DNA from: Plantago elongata
Taxonomy: Eukaryota; Streptophyta; Magnoliopsida; Lamiales; Plantaginaceae
DNA length: 25,776 bases
Reading direction: 5' to 3'
Assembly (NCBI GenBank): GCA_036897095.1
Contig: JAYMSP010002174.1
Location: 1-25,776 of the forward strand
In this document: one piece after another, positions 7,609-20,154 of the stretch
Numbering within the stretch: the stretch's first letter is position 1
Layout: each line of letters starts with the position of its first letter
Position numbers and translations under genes: made by a program
Notes under the pieces: generated by a model
What the model saw: only the letters and a program-made list of their open reading frames with translations
Told to the model about the DNA's origin: nothing
Database searches by the model: none

Positions 7609-10600
7609 ATGGAAACCGTGATGATTCTTCAACCCCAATTTACTAATCAGCTCACTTCCTCAACACCGTTTTACTACTCTTTCCTCGTTAATTACAACAT
7701 TCAGAATTCTCTCAAAATTTGTAATGGTTTCTACAAAAGTCCCAAATTGCTGTCCAACAATTTCAAGATTCTGGCTCTTGAAACTGATTCTGCTCAGGTG
7801 ATTGAATTTTTATTTTTTTTATTAAAGCAAGATTTCTGCTTAATTATGCATTTTGCTTTATGTAGTAGTATTGTTGTTCTTGATAGAATTTCATCTAATT
7901 TAAAATTCAAATTTGGAGCGAATTGCGTACCTAGTCATTTACATTAATAATTATCCAATGATCGCGGCACCTGAGGTCTTTTGAAATGGAGTCTAAGAAA
8001 TCAGATTGTGTGGCACTTTTAATTTATCTAAGGAGTGTATTTTTTGCATTTATGTTGTTTTATTCTTTGACAAATTCTTTCTTTATTATGTATTTTTGGG
8101 CAGGGGATTTAGCCCTCTCCGTAGAGAAGAGTAAGGTAGTGTTTGCAAGAGCTTCTAAAATGCTGGTGTTGCATGCCTTCTCATGGCTATTAGAACATTT
8201 TGAGGTGTTTGCATATGTAGATTTGATTCTTCTGGGCTCTTTTCCGAAAGACTTAAAGAGCCAAAAATGCATCCACTACATGTGATTCTCGAATATAGTA
8301 TACTTAAAAGGATGTTTTTAGAGTTGTGTGAACACCTGGTGATTTAGGCCATATTCTATTGGCGAGATTTGAGCAGAGGCAGGAAAGAAGCTAAAGCCCA
8401 CACAACACAAGCACCATCTAAGGATTATTTGGCATAAACATGCTACACCTAAAAGTCAAGATAAGGACCATGTGATGTGGTTCTGGTACTTCTTTAAAGT
8501 TAAAAGTAGTGCAGTGATAGGATCTTTATATAGTATGTATCTAGATGAACATTTTTGTAAGATGAGGAATAGTTAGGATTGCGGAAAAGATTAAAATGCT
8601 GGATCATGTGCTTTTGAATAATTGACTTTTGTGTGGAATGACAGGTTTAGATATACTTCATTGCCATTTGCACGTCATCACTGAGAACTTGAGGCAACTT
8701 CAATTTTTTTCTTATTGTCTTACCTGTTGTCAACTTTTGCAGCTAGACGTGGAAAGATCAAGAAAGAAGTTGGAACATGACAGCGTTGTCTGGCCCTCTC
8801 CCGAAGATGATACTCCGTTTTGGAAGAGAGACTTCCCGGCTTGGGATAGTATCCCTGAGGTGCCTGATGACATCCAAAAAGATTCTGATCCCATGCACAT
8901 TGCTCACATATCAGCTGAAATGGCACCCATAGCAAAAGTTGGAGGCCTTGGTGATGTTGTGACTGGGCTGGCCCGTGCATGTCTACTCCGTGGGCATAAA
9001 GTGGATGTGTTCCTACCTTTCTACGAGTGTATTGACAAGCAGCTCATACAAGATCTTGCATTAATCAGAACGTATAACTCGTACCTTGATGGGAACTGGA
9101 TACCTACTAACGTATATCAAGGAGTTGTTTCAGGCATCCCCACTGTATTTATTGAGCCATCCAATCACTTCTTCAAGGGACAGAGTGTTTATGGAGGTTC
9201 ATACAATGAGCTGGAAGCATATTTATTCTTTAGTCGTGCCTGCCTTGAATGGTTGCAGGTTTGTGATTTTGCAACGGTTTGCAGGCATATGGCATATACA
9301 ACATAAAAATACTAGAAGGTTCTGTCAGATGATAGCCGTGTTGACTTTAATAAGAAGGGATATTGTGTATAATCCTGACAGAGTCTAGCATTATTTAGGT
9401 TACAGGTTCACAGCCCGATATAGTCAACATTCATGAGTGGCAGACTGGTGCTGTGCCCTTGCTGTACTGGGATATGTATCACCACCTTTCACTAAAGGTA
9501 GAAGCTGATGTTCTGATATTTATTATGTTATGCATCAAAAATTTTATGGCTACAACACTGACAACTCATCCCTTACAGAAACCAAGAGTTGTGCTGACAA
9601 TCCACAACATGGAACATTATGGAGAGTGCAGGTGCTACATTACATTTTATCTTCTTACAGACTTAAGAGTTACGGCACATTTTTAATACTTGTTCCTTCA
9701 AGGCGTCAATCATTATAATGTTTTTTATCACTTGTTACTTTTAAATTAATATTCATTATCAGCACTGCAAATATTAATGTAACTTCTTATGCTTCTCTTT
9801 ACCAATTTGTTGCTAATTAACACAGTAAAGTTGTGATTGTAACCTAAGCCATGCACTACTATGTTATGCACCGGAATGAAATGAAACTCTAAATTAATCA
9901 TTGTCCTACACTCCTACACCTAATCTTTACTTCCTTTAGTATGTATAGTGAGTTTTGTGCAGCTAATGTCAGTTTAATACGTTAAAAGGAGCTTGCTGCT
10001 ATTCTCCTTCATTTGTATTCTATCATCTTCTTACTTTGGTTTCCCTCATGCCTTTCTTACCAGCCAAGAGCAGCTTAGCAAGTGTGGTCTTGATGGATCA
10101 ATGTATGCAACTGAAGAGAAGGTGCAGTATTCACACATCTTGTTCGTAAAAGAAGCCTTAGCTTTCTGGAGTTTCAATAGAACATTGGATACAAGCTCCA
10201 AATATCTATGTCATAAAAAATATCACTTATCCAATGAAATTGGCCCTTCTTTTTTTGATATTCTGCCATGCTTATATTGGAAATTTTGTCTTTACTATTT
10301 CAATTAGAATTTCTCGCATGTCATTGATTTAGTGACCTAATTAAAAAGAGAAGTTTTGCAGGCTGTGGATGATCGAACTGTGGGTCACAACCCTGAGAGA
10401 CTGAGTCTATTAAAAGGAGGAATAGTTTACAGCAATGCTGTTGTGTAAGTCGGAATGGATCTGATCATTTTCTCAATTTTCCGTCATAGGTGTTACATGT
10501 TAGTTGGCTCTTTATTGCTGTAAAATCGAATATAATGTGTAATATGATCCTTGACACACTATACAATGTATGAATGACTCCACTAAATAAGCCCCACCAT

Positions 10601-13408
10601 TAGCTGTCTACTTAATTGGACTTCATAAAAAATTTACTTTTATAGAGAGATATAATACTGTGTTTTCATATAGAAATATTGCCGTATTCTTAATGTACAA
10701 TTTGGTTTTAAAATCTAAAGTTACTTTTCTGCTTGTACATGTTTTGCATGCCCATGGGGATAGTTTGGAGTTTCTAATACTGTATAATCATCCAGTACAG
10801 TTTCGCCCACATATCTCAAGGAAACACTTTGCTCTGGATGGCTTGCAGGCACTTTGATGAGACACCGTGAGAAGTAAGATCCCTAGTTGAATATCATTTG
10901 ATTTTTCCACATGAATGACCTTTTATTCAGTCACTCATTGTTGTTATACCTCTAGTATGGATCCGGCACACTCTGCATTTGCATTTCAACATAGTTCTAT
11001 TTTTTTTCAAAGGAAATTATTACTGTGGCTATATGGTGTAGTATTATAAAACTTTCCATTTTATATGAATCATATGATCATATATGGTATGTTATGATAG
11101 GTACATAGGCATTTTGAACGGAATAGATACTGCAATGTGGAACCCTACAACTGATGTCTTCTTGCCTGCTAGATATAATGGTAATCATTCTTCTTTACCA
11201 TTACGATATATCTATACTTTTGCTTTTTTACAAACCGTTCTTAAGTATACCTCTAAGTGCACTGAAGTGATAGACATCATTGATCTATCATCTATGCATG
11301 GTAAAGAATGACACAATTTTGAAACATATAGCTGACCAAACTCGTTTAGTCTGATGATTTCAGAAAGGGCAGATATGCTGAATAGTGATGAAATATGTTA
11401 ATGAAGAAAACTTTACTGGAAGATCTTCTATGCATATTCTTTTGGCAAATGTTAAACTATCCGAATGAAAACATGTCACTTTATACTTACTGTTCAGTCT
11501 GTTCTGATTTGGCAGCTGGGAACTTAGGTGGAAAGAATATATGCAAACTTTTTGTTCAGAGAGGGTTTGGTTTGGCTCCAGTAGGACTTAATTCGGGTCC
11601 TCATGAGGGGCCCCTGGTTATATGCATTACGAGATTAGTGGCACAGAAAGGTCTTCATTTGATTAGCAGAGCAATCAATTATGTCAAAGAACTTGTAAGG
11701 GCTCTTTCTCCCACCCACCTAGAATCGACATTAAGTTTGTGTTCCTTGGGATGCTCGACTTAAAACTCGAGTTTATTCATCACAATAATGCACCACAAAC
11801 TGTAGGGGCTGTTCGGCCTGTTCCACAAGCCTTTGATATTTTAAGTATGACTTATTTCATGTACATTTTTATCTGTAATGTACGCTCCATATTTTTTCCG
11901 TTTTACTGTCTCGTGAACTGCTCTTATTTCTGAAATAGACGACATTGTAGCCACTTATTAATGTTGGCTTGACGCATCATAGGGCGGACAAATGATTATT
12001 TTGGGTAAAGCTCCAGATGGTCGAGTTGCACGAGAATTCGAAGGTCTTGCGGAGTTGGTAACGTTTCCTTTCACTGCATATTCTTCTCTTTTCATTACAA
12101 AATCTAGTAGTAATTTCAGTGGGATTATATGTTTTCCGTAGTTGACATTTATGATCGATTCATGAATTCTTGGTGTGCTGTTACACTTCGCCGTTGCTTT
12201 AGTATTGCACTAAACTTGCGATTCCACCAAGTGCCCTTTCTTCTGTTTGCATGCAATTGATACGAACAAACTGTGTTTAGTATTCGTATCTTCTGTTCAA
12301 CTGCTAAAATCAGCTCACATGGCATTCGTTCATTTCTTCTTGTAGCATAACAAAGACACCAGTATCCGGATCCTTCTGATGTATAGGTAATCATCCTGCA
12401 GAAAGCTCTGCACCCTTTTATAAACATTTTTCAAAGTGAACAGACCCAGCGTATCACAATCTTAAGAGTTCGAATGATTTGTTTAGTAATGAGAAGAGAC
12501 ATGTGATTCTACTCTAATGGAATAGGGAACTGTACAGACAAGTCCTACACCGTTCTCTTTTGCCCGTTATCATGTTAAGGCACCTAGTGTTCTTCTAAGC
12601 TGCAATGCACACTTGAGTGAACGCTAATTTAAGTTAAAACAGACTTCTTGATATACTACTTTCATTGTGTGGGTAATGCAGCGAAGAATTATCGCACATG
12701 CTTTATGCAGCTGCCGACATGGTGTTGGTGCCATCAATGTATGAACCGTGTGGACTTGCTCAGATGATTGGAATGAGATATGGAGCGGTGTGTGCACATG
12801 CCATGATTTGACTATTTTGTGCTAACACCTCGCGTTGTAGTAGTAGTAGTGTTTACAGAGCTGCATACCATTTAAAAACATAACCACTCGTTCTGTGCTA
12901 TAGGTCCCTGTTGTCAGAAAGACTGGTGGACTTGCAGATACAGTTTTTGACATGGATGATCAGGCACAACGTGATAAGGCGAACGGGTAATGATGAATTG
13001 CTGGCCACGAGTCTATGACTATATTGCTTCTTGAATGTGGAATATTCCTGCATTTGTGTATTCAATTCTATTGTTTTAAATTGTTTCATGTTTTCTATGT
13101 CACAAGAACCTGATTTGCACATTTTTACTGTTGCAGCTTTGTGTTCGAGGGAATAGATGAAGGATCTCTACAAAGTGCTCTTGACCGCGCTTTTTACCAT
13201 TACCGAGAAAGTAAGATCAGAGTACCATTTCTTTGCATATTTTGCACAAATTCTGGCCATCTAATGTAATTGATTTTGGTGCTTTGGTACAGAACCGGAT
13301 GAATGGATAGCTACAGTAAAAAAGGTTATGGAGATGGATAATAGCTGGAATAAGACCGCAGGGAAGTACACTGAGGTGTATAGTTCAGTGAGGATGAGGA
13401 ACAATTGA
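7609..13408 (+). CDS. SS5: STARCH SYNTHASE 5 (noncanonical starch synthase), 15 exons
   Basis: A 609-aa plastid protein of the GT5 glycosyltransferase family, closest to SS4/SS5. SS5 promotes starch granule initiation in Arabidopsis chloroplasts. The exons are 7609-7797, 8743-9258, 9399-9497, 9579-9631, 10064-10121, 10362-10444, 10796-10873, 11101-11180, 11516-11694, 11983-12057, 12346-12386, 12682-12787, 12904-12986, 13137-13210 and 13293-13408. All junctions are GT-AG and keep frame. Exon 1 is Ser/Thr/Asn-rich and poor in acidic residues, like a transit peptide. The GT5 half starts near residue 114 with the KVGGLGDVV loop (128-136), then HEWQ (247-250), THN-like [10 protein letters not shown], and NGID (365-368). 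The GT1 half has ITRLVAQKG (R425, K430), MYEPCGLAQ (E505) and KTGGL (525-529). The protein lacks the long coiled-coil front of SS4. HEWQ replaces the usual HDWQ. Exon 1 is joined by inference; the rest is very secure. Regulation is not visible. Confidence 0.95.
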
Positions 13409-14643
13409 CCTTCAATGCTGGAATTTTCAGTAACATTGGGGTTCAATTTCTCACTGCAGTTGTTCCAAATCCCAACAGACAATTTCAAAACTGAAGATAG
13501 ACAAATACCATCTGGCAGAAGTTGTGAGAAACTAAAGTGTTCCCCCAGGATTCTCATATAGCTTAATACTAAAAACATTTTGTATGAAAAGCAAGCATCA
13601 AAATCCCAGAAGCTCAAAGCACGCAGATACTCTTGTATCAAATGGACTCAGAAGCTTCGCCAAATAATAATGGCATGTTAAAAGCTGAATGGCATTATGA
13701 ATCCTGATTTAAAAGAATACATAGAATGGTTTTGTCCAATCAATTTAGTTTTTCACTAAATAATCAAGCTCAGGAGCTGCGAAAAAAAAAAAAAGAAGAC
13801 TACTGAGGCACCATTGCGAGATAAGCAGAACTTCAGTGACATATCAAAAGTGGAATAGGCAACAGACAGAAGGACATTATGAGTGAAACAAACCAGGAAC
13901 CAGAGATCTGCGTATGATACTTTTGAGTTTGGAAGGAAAATGAGAAGAAAAAACATTCACACAGTGAGGTGCATCTGTTACAGCACACATCAACTGAAAA
14001 ATGACAATTGAACCAATTTAGATAAACAGGTTTGATGAAAATGCCAACTCAAACATAATCTGACAAAATAGTAATTAATTCAAAGATAGAGCTGTTTGTT
14101 TCCCTCCTTTCTTCGACTACAATCCTTTCGACAAAACACTACAGACAAGTACCACATGTGAAGTTGTCTTCTAAGAGGTACAATGGTTCTTGATGTAATC
14201 TTATCTCTGCATTCCTTCAATAAAACTGCCACCTATCTTGAGGCTTGTACAACTTATTAATACAAAGCAGCTGTAAATAATTGCCCTGCACTAACATTGA
14301 AATAGCTAAAAGTACAACCGATGAGCATCGGGCATATTAGATCAACAATCCTCCTCAGCCCAACACCACCTATCTTACCCAGAAACAATCTGATAACGAA
14401 AAAAAAAAAAAAAAAAGATAAAAAAAGGAAGTATAAGGACAGTCCCAGATTTCAGCATGCTGTCTTGTCTAAAAATCCAAAATAATAACCGACTACTCAG
14501 ACACAAGATATAGAATCAGATAAAGAGACTGGCATAGGGGAGAAATACACGGGATAGCAAGGATGAGGTGAGTGAAAATATCACCTCAATCATCCAAGTC
14601 AGCGAGTTCCAATTATAGCTACCAACTCCTAAGATGACCATAG
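13409..14643. other. Shared 3' interval of convergent SS5 and ECT genes
   Basis: Both genes end here, so the interval should hold both 3' untranslated regions and poly(A) sites. A-runs occur at 13782-13794 and 14399-14416; the latter has 18 A in a row. An AATAAA on the + strand near 14219 is rather far from the SS5 stop to be its signal. No extra coding region is supported; a reverse 126-aa ORF (13261-13641) overlaps the last SS5 exon and is a shadow. Confidence 0.6.
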
Positions 14644-17600
14644 TTACTCCAATTCCGCCTTGGAATGGTTCTTAGTACCATCCAAACGCAGAGTGTCGGC
14701 CAAATTATCCGACAGTTGACTTATCGATTCAGTAGCAAGAGTAGCAGCTGGGCTTGCATTTGAACTGGTTCGCTGTTTGGCCTTCCTTTCAAGCAGAGAC
14801 TTCTCTCGCTCATCATAAAAGTTGAAATCATCAAGAAGAGTCGTCTCAGCTTCATGGCTCTTGAAAATTTTCAGCATTTCAATTCCGAGCTCCAGTTTCA
14901 CCTTCAATAGAGTAAAACAATCATGTAAATGTAAATCCATCAGCAAAAGCATTAAATCGTGTTGTAGTTAGGAGCAAACTCAACAAGGATCAAAATTTTG
15001 ACTTAGGGTTATAGTGCATAATAGCATTGCAATCAAGTTGCTTGGTAACATCCTCTGTCACTATGTAACAGACCTTTCATTTGTAATGAATATTTCGATC
15101 ATACATAGTTCAACTGCTCAAGTGTGTTACAGCGAAGATATTACCTGCCAGTCTTCAATTTGTTTCAACATAAAATGTTAAATATCCTTCCAGTTTGGTT
15201 TGGAAACTGAAGCCCTATGTGATCAAACTGAATTAGAGATTCCGTAATTTTGATTAACTTGTGAGTTCTATGAACTTCTAAATCCGTTGCAGTGTTAATG
15301 AGTATTTGTTGCTGAATTTATCATCCAAGTTTGAGTTAGAGGGATAACTGAAACCACTATAACGTTTCTTAACTAAGATAATAGCCATTGGTGTTGCTGT
15401 GTTTGTGGAAGATAAAGTAAAACTAAACAAGAAACAAATTGGCATCCAGTGACCCTCAAATATAACGGACATCATAAGAAATAAACTACAAGGTTCCAAG
15501 TAGCCAAAATAGTCATAAAGTAGCATACCTCTTGTGAATCTCGACTGTGAGTAACAGGCTTGTTGTCGTTATTTTCCAGAAGTATGTGGCGAAAGCGGCT
15601 GTTTGGTACATCTTTAATAATGTGCCATTTAACAGGGAACTGCCCGCTCCACCTATCCTGCTGCCAATAGTCAGCACTATTTTCAAAGTCCACAGGTCCA
15701 ACCATCTCGGCCACCCCACAAAACTGGCCGCTAGCATTAACCTGCATGTTCATACAAAAGCCAACCACAAACGCATGAATATATGGAACAGCACTAACAA
15801 GAACTAACATGCAAAACATGTTGCGTACATGCTAAGTTTCTCTGTGTAAAGGGAATTCAATAAACTTACCGAGAAAAAGAGGAATACAGGACAGCTGCCT
15901 TCCATTTCCTTAGCCTCCTGATAGGCAGCATCTAGTTTCCGGTTTCCAAGGGGTGTGCTAGCCCAAACACTGTACTTAATACTTTTATGGATATTGTCTT
16001 CACTGAAAGATTTGATGACAAAAAATTTTGCATGCTCGTAGTCTGTTACAAAATCTGGGGAGTTGAGGTTATTGGCATGAAACCCAGCAGAATGTTCAGC
16101 ATCATTAACACCTGATGGGGAGCCATCTTCAGTCTTGCTTTTAGGCTTCGAAGCTCTTGGCCCTCTGTTTCGATCACTTGGCATGCCAAGTACATCAATA
16201 TTATTACTAACGATGTCGCGATCCCTCTCACGTCTTCCAGATTTGTCAATAGGAAAACGACTCCGGTTTGAGCTAGATCCAAAAGAGGGTGGGTAATGAC
16301 CACCATGGCCATACTGTCTAGCAGAGGAGTTTGATGCAAAGCCAAAAGCCTGATATGGTGACTGCAATCATATAAATATATCATTATATCAAGACCCATG
16401 GGGAGAAGACAAGGTAATAATGGATGAATGTTTTGAAAACCATATCCAATATCAGTGATATTAATCAACTATTATGGTTGTTAACATTACAGTGAATTAG
16501 TTGGAATAGAACTGTAGAAAGTGTCATAAAATCTTGAGTGAAATAATGACCAGGCCAGGTAAAAAGGAACAATCTTATTCATGTTACAGACTACATCCAA
16601 GTATGTTTAATCTAATGGAGGCGTCTGTGAGTGTGGATCAAGAGAGGGAAGGATTATATGTTCCTCTCCAAAGCCTTCACATCAATGTAAAGGGATGGGT
16701 ATAGGCAATTATGCATCCATGTCTGTACATCAAGTATGTTAAATAGTTTACAAACCTGTGCAACATTTTGCTCATATGGTCCGAGTATGCCCATTGGTTG
16801 GGGGTATACAGTTCCAGAATTCAATGGAGACATGTAGCGGCTGGTGTCTACAGAATTTGAACGATTCGTCTGTGATTCTCCGGATCCATATTCACCAGTA
16901 AACTGGTAAAGACCAAGTCCGGCAGTCCCAGATAGATCTCCTCCAAAAGCTCCAAAAGGTAAATAGTAACCAGACCCAAATCCTGTTTTGTCATAATTTT
17001 CCTGATTGCTACTTCCAGATGGCATAAGCTCAGTGTGTGAAGAGGGGAGTGTAGATGTAACATGTGGTGGCCCAGGTGAAACTGCAGGTGGGTAGTAAGA
17101 TGGATTCACAGGCATTTGGTGTGGGGAGAAGAGCTGCCCATCAAACATTATTGGAGATAACGGGCTGGCAAGAGGTGAAAATTGTCCATATGCCATTTGA
17201 GAGTCAAAGCCATAGCCCGGGGGATAGAAGAGTGATGAATTATCATTGTACATTGCCTTTGCAAGAAGCACAAAGATCAGCATTCAGTATTCTCTCTTTT
17301 ATTCAACTGTAACAGCAAGCTGACAAAAACAAAACCAAAAACAGAAACAATAATACAACCATAGATACTCACCGGAGGAATGACATGCAAGTTACTTGCA
17401 TTAACATAGTTAGGGTGTTCATCCCAGTTATTACTGTTGTTCTCATAACCTGGAACCAAGAAAGAATCAAGATTAATAAGTGAATTGCTGCTAAAAGAAG
17501 AAACTGCAATATAAGCTTTTGTCAGTGTCAGGAATAACATATGTGACTCTTTTGTTAACCCTCCTCCCTCTCTAAAAAATGGATTCAAGTTGCCAACCTA

Positions 17601-19026
17601 ATATAGTAGGCAGGCATAGACAGAAGCAAGAATATAAAAGAATTAAGTGTGATGTCTGCGAATTATTAGTTGTGGAAGAACTTACCTCCATAATAAAAAC
17701 TCTGCTCTTGAGGAGCATATGAAGATGGATGCACTACAGGAGCTACACTTGTTACTGAAGTTGCAGGCTGGTCTTTGGCATTCCTTGAAGCCCCAGAGAT
17801 GGGAACATCTGGGGGAGGGTTTGCGGGACCGATCCTTTCATCTTTTGGCGACAGTGGCTGATAATAAATTAAAGAAACACGTTTATGGACCGCGTACCTA
17901 AGCTAATCAAACCATACAGATTTAAGTGAAGAAAACACATGTTTGATAATACAAAATGCACACCTGTTCAGTCAGATTGTGTAACTCAACAGCCCGATCA
18001 CCTGCATCAAACAGATACACAAGATGAATTAGAACACCAGTAAGTAGTCTAAATGAACAGATAATCAACATAAACTCCGACCTGAACAAGAGAAACGAGT
18101 TTGGCAATTCCACTTAAAGAATAGACTCATCAGCAAGTTTATACTGTGTGGGCAGATCTTAAAATACAAAATAGAACACATAGTAAAATCACATCGACAG
18201 GTTTCTTCATAAAGGGAGGAGTTGCAATGTATACAAAAATGAAATATGGCTATTGTGTATAGTGATAAAGTGAATGTATTGATGGTGAAACAAAAGCATA
18301 AAAATACAAGTGCAGTAATTCTCCTTGCAGGTTTATCATCCCAAAAGAGAGAATTTCACAATGAAGGCGAAAGAGTGGTATTTTAGCAACAAAGTGTTTA
18401 CGCAAAACGAACACCATATTAGACCGAACTCCCTCCTATTCTTTTCCTTTTGTTTCCAAGTTCATGGTAAAATTATAATTGTATTGAATTTGAGGTAGAT
18501 AATTTCAATTATTAACAAAGTTTAGCCCTCTTTTTCCTGGGCCCTAATTTCTTCCAGTAACTCACTACCCAAAAAAAAATATATATATATAGTAGAACGA
18601 AACAGATATGGCCTTGTGTAAAACCTAAAATCTAAATAAAAGTGAACAAATTGCTTCTTTCTCTGTGCCGCAGTGTGACAGTCAACTCGTCTGGAGCATA
18701 ACCCTGAAGTCCGAATTCCACACATGAACCCTAATTTCCCAATTAACATCCTCAAACTAGAAACAATAACTTCAATCCACACCAATCACACTCCTAACAG
18801 CTCCATAAAACAAGCCCTAATTAACCCGACGATTCACACCCATTCTCAAACACACCAAGACAATCAATCACACAAACTAATTAGCTCTTCGTGATAGCTA
18901 AAGAGAAGAAAAACACGCGAAAGAATTAAACTTTTGTTACGCGGCTATGAGATACGTGAATGAGTACTCACCAGGAGATGGGATTGAGGCAAATCGATCA
19001 ATTCCCTGTTGATTCGCGTCTTCCAT
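14644..19026 (-). CDS. YTH-domain m6A reader, ECT (EVOLUTIONARILY CONSERVED C-TERMINAL REGION) family, 8 exons
   Basis: A 601-aa cytosolic YTHDF-type protein that binds N6-methyladenosine in mRNA. Exons on the minus strand are 19026-18972, 18001-17964, 17857-17686, 17449-17373, 17256-16756, 16361-15870, 15741-15529 and 14901-14644, all with GT-AG junctions in frame. It starts [19 protein letters not shown] at the only suitable ATG. Residues about 60-390 are low complexity, rich in Tyr, Pro, Gly, Ser and Asn, as in ECT proteins, where this part drives condensation and partner binding. The YTH domain spans about 392-530. It holds [51 protein letters not shown] and MLKIFKSH. The three cage tryptophans are present (W414, W471, W476), so m6A binding should be intact. 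The tail [20 protein letters not shown] is typical of the family. The subclade (ECT number) is not resolved. The 970-bp first coding intron separates the start codon from the body. A retrotransposon LTR lies just upstream. Confidence 0.95.
18575..18592. repeat. AT microsatellite in ECT intron 1
   Basis: A short run of alternating A and T (about eight AT units) follows an A-run in the first intron of the ECT gene. Confidence 0.7.
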
Positions 19027-19281
19027 GAATATGAATCAAATCCAAATAGATAAAAACAAAAAGGGAGAAAACAATACAGATCTATGAAGGATCAAAGTCG
19101 AGCAACAAGAGCTCGAGTAGATTGAGCTGTGAAAAAGGAACTGGAATGAAAGAAAGAAGGGGAAAATTAATTTGCTTAGCAGAAAAGGGTTTGAAAAAAC
19201 ACAGCTCGACAGGGTTTTAGATACAACGGGTGTGTATGTAATATGTATGCCTGCTTTCTTTTGTATTTATTGTATTTTCAA
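19027..19281 (-). promoter_or_regulatory. ECT 5' leader and proximal promoter
   Basis: The 255 bp between the ECT start codon and the retrotransposon LTR must contain the leader and, unless the LTR supplies it, the core promoter. On the minus strand I see only weak TATA-like words (acaataaatac near 19260). A strong TATAAATA lies further out, inside the LTR. The true start site cannot be decided from sequence. Confidence 0.4.
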
Positions 19282-19470
19282 TGTTTTAGGGGAGGAATAT
19301 TGAGTTTATTTCACTGTGATAAAGGTTCGTATAAGTAAGGAGTATTTATAAAAGATTAAATTGAGTTTAAGGAACTAAGAGTATATGAAGAGGTAATCAT
19401 TACTCCACTAATCATTAAACTCCTTAATCATCAACTAATTTCCTTATCATATGTACATTTATCTCTAATA
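19282..19470 (-). mobile_element. Downstream LTR of the Ty1/copia element
   Basis: The copia coding region ends at 19618. On the minus strand it is followed by a non-coding stretch, a purine-rich tract CAAAGGAGAG (19471-19480, a likely polypurine tract), and then this block, which starts TATTAGAG and ends AAAACA. It contains a clear TATAAATA box (minus strand, 19350-19343) pointing toward the ECT gene. Boundaries are estimated because no second LTR is visible for comparison, and the ends are not the standard TG...CA. Confidence 0.55.
19343..19350 (-). promoter_or_regulatory. TATA box inside the LTR, directed toward ECT
   Basis: TATAAATA on the minus strand lies about 317 bp upstream of the ECT start codon. 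Transcription initiated about 30 bases downstream would run out of the LTR into the ECT leader. Use by ECT is an inference. Confidence 0.5.
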
Positions 19471-19617
19471 CTCTCCTTTGATGGACATGAGTTGGTGATT
19501 GTTGGTACGCGTGAGAAATATTGCTCATTAAAACCTTGTCAAGAAAAATTCAGTAGGATAAAAACTTAGGCAAGAGAAAAAGAGTGTAGTGCGTAACCAA
19601 CTGCCTTGATTAAAGTA

Positions 19618-20154
19618 TCACATCACTTCCTTAAGTTGTCGCATTCCAATCTTTCGAACCAATTTCTCAAATGATGATGATGGAAGTGATTTAGTGAACA
19701 AGTCTGCCAAGTTGTCGGCTGATCGAATTTGTTGGACTTGGATGGAACCTTCCTTTTGTAGATCATGGGTGAAGAAAAACTTTTGTGATATGTGCTTTGT
19801 TCGATCAACTTTGATGAAGCCTCCATTAAGTTGAGCTATGCAAGCTGCATTGTTCTCATAAAGCACAGTTGGAACTTCCTTCTTGAATGTAAGGCCACAT
19901 GTTTTTCGAACATGTCCAGTTAAAGATCTTAACCAAACACACTCACGTCTTGCTTCATGAATTGCTAAAATTTGTGCATTGTTTGAAGAAGTAGCAAATA
20001 AAGTTTGCTTAATAGAAGTCCATGAAATCGATGTGCCTCCACATGTAAACAAATAACCTGTTTGAGATCGAGCTTTGTTGGGATCAGATAAATATCCAGC
20101 ATCGACATATCCAATTAATTCTGAATTGCTACATTTTGGATAATACAAGCACAT
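19618..20154 (-). mobile_element. Copia fossil: RNase H region
   Basis: The translation resembles the copia RNase H end of the polyprotein. Familiar phrases include YVDAGYLSDPNKARSQTGY, SISWTSIKQ, the H-KFFF-HD stretch and SADNLADLFTKSLP. It is the best-preserved part of the element and lies nearest to the downstream LTR. Confidence 0.9.

Noticed and set aside
7986-8285. A 99-aa ORF inside SS5 intron 1
   Set aside because: It lies between two well-supported exons, its composition is that of AT-rich intron sequence, an overlapping reverse ORF of similar length exists, and it resembles no known protein.
15472-17312. Several other-frame ORFs over the ECT gene
   Set aside because: They are shadows of ECT exons. 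The true frame is fixed by the YTH motifs and by splice junctions that preserve it.
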